A DNA stretch of 32,548 bases, taken from contig CAJVPJ010000239.1 in NCBI GenBank assembly GCA_910592205.1, positions 1 to 32,548 of the forward strand, given 5' to 3'. The position numbers were made by a program, and so were the translations under genes. Source of the DNA: Paraglomus occultum. Taxonomy: Eukaryota > Glomeromycota > Glomeromycetes > Paraglomerales > Paraglomeraceae. The notes beneath the pieces are model-generated. The model was not told the origin of the DNA. It did no database searches and saw nothing but the letters and a program-made list of their open reading frames with translations. Below are positions 32,003-32,548 of the stretch, piece by piece. Numbering within the stretch: position 1 is the first letter of the stretch; the number at the start of each line of letters is the position of its first letter.

Positions 32003-32163
32003 TAAACATATTAACTGTTACACCTTTGTATGATGTAATGCAGATGCGCAACTCGATTTGTTTACTCAAAAAACGCGTTATTTGCACTTATTTGTATATA
32101 CAGTATATTAATATATGTTGTTTGTTTATATTTTTCCACTCTTCTTTGAATTAAATTCTCATT

Positions 32164-32548
32164 ATGAAGCCTATTTCTGAAGAAACTCATAATAAAATTG
32201 TTTCCCTACTTGAATGGACTTTCTTCATATAAATTTGCTGCACAATTAAATATTAGTCATGCAACTGTGGATAGAGTACATGAGAAGTCAAGACCAACAT
32301 AAAAAACAGTCAGGGTGAATGGCCAGCCAAACTTACTGAAACTGATAAACGTAGGTTGGGTGCATACAATCACTTCAGGAAAGGCAGATAATGCTGCTCA
32401 GCACTCTCATGAACTGAAGGAGAGCACCAACATAGTGTTGAGCACCCAGACAGTGCATTGTGCTTTAAAGGAAGCTGGGTTAAAGGCTGCAACAAAGAAG
32501 AAAAAGCCTTGACTTCTACCAAGACATATTTGTCAATGTCTTGATTTT
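32164..32548 (+). pseudogene. Broken Tc1/mariner-type transposase, 5' part
   Basis: From the ATG at 32164 the frame reads KPISEETHNKIVSLLE, then shifts by one base to GLSSYKFAAQLNISHATVDRV, a helix-turn-helix DNA-binding segment. An in-frame TAA follows after KSRPT, then WPAKLTETDKRRL in the same style, another shift to TSGKADNAAQHSHELKEST and ALKEAGLKAATKKKKP, a TGA, and LLPRHICQCLDF at the window end. This order matches the N-terminal DNA-binding half of Tc1-like transposases. The catalytic DDE half would lie outside the window. At least two frameshifts and two stops show that it is dead. It starts 160 bp after the MITE. Confidence 0.8.

Noticed and set aside
1-32548. tRNA, rRNA or other structured RNA genes
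   Set aside because: Reading both strands by eye I found no cloverleaf with conserved T-loop or box sequences; a covariance scan could still find one.

Overview
The window reads as nuclear DNA of a filamentous, early-diverging fungus. Genes are split by many short GT-AG introns, intergenic DNA is AT-rich, and the gene set is fungal (a Bur1/Cdk9-type kinase, PDCD2/Tsr4, ER cyclophilin, MAPEG). A short Sel1-repeat gene and a TKL-like kinase with 'VALK', 'HRDL' and 'DLG' motifs resemble the expanded Sel1/kinase families of arbuscular mycorrhizal fungi and relatives. That placement is an inference from family style, not a proven identity.

Layout. Bases 1-6500 are nearly gene-free: one candidate small secreted protein (420-674) and scattered weak open stretches. 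From 6554 to 27500 the region is gene-dense. In order: a secreted, probably GPI-anchored berberine-bridge-type FAD oxidase with a huge Gly/Ser/Asn repeat (+); PDCD2/Tsr4 (+); a degenerate NmrA-like Rossmann protein (-); a MAPEG membrane protein (-); a truncated Sel1-repeat gene (-); an ER cyclophilin (+); coding-like debris (+); a Cdk9/Bur1 kinase with an Arg/Asp-rich tail (+); a type II membrane glycosyltransferase-like protein (-); and a TKL-like kinase with an unrecognised C-terminal half (+). I rebuilt exon structures for the main genes by joining GT-AG introns in frame; the joints agree with conserved family motifs.

From about 27.5 kb to the end the window becomes a repeat and relic zone. 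It holds a kinase C-lobe fragment (-), a pair of about 157-bp diverged repeats, a lone CAGTCAAACC terminal motif next to TA, a decayed P-loop ATPase gene that still shows Walker A and Walker B, an intact-looking 213-bp Tc1/mariner-like MITE with TA target duplication, and the 5' part of a broken Tc1/mariner transposase that runs off the window.

The genes are not an evident pathway. The cyclophilin, the glycosyltransferase and the anchored oxidase all belong to the secretory route. PDCD2/Tsr4 serves ribosome assembly and Cdk9 serves transcription elongation. The most unusual items are the repeat-bearing oxidase, the NmrA-like protein that has lost its glycine motif and gained an 8-residue repeat and a Cys-rich tail, and the kinase tail whose last exons remain unresolved.
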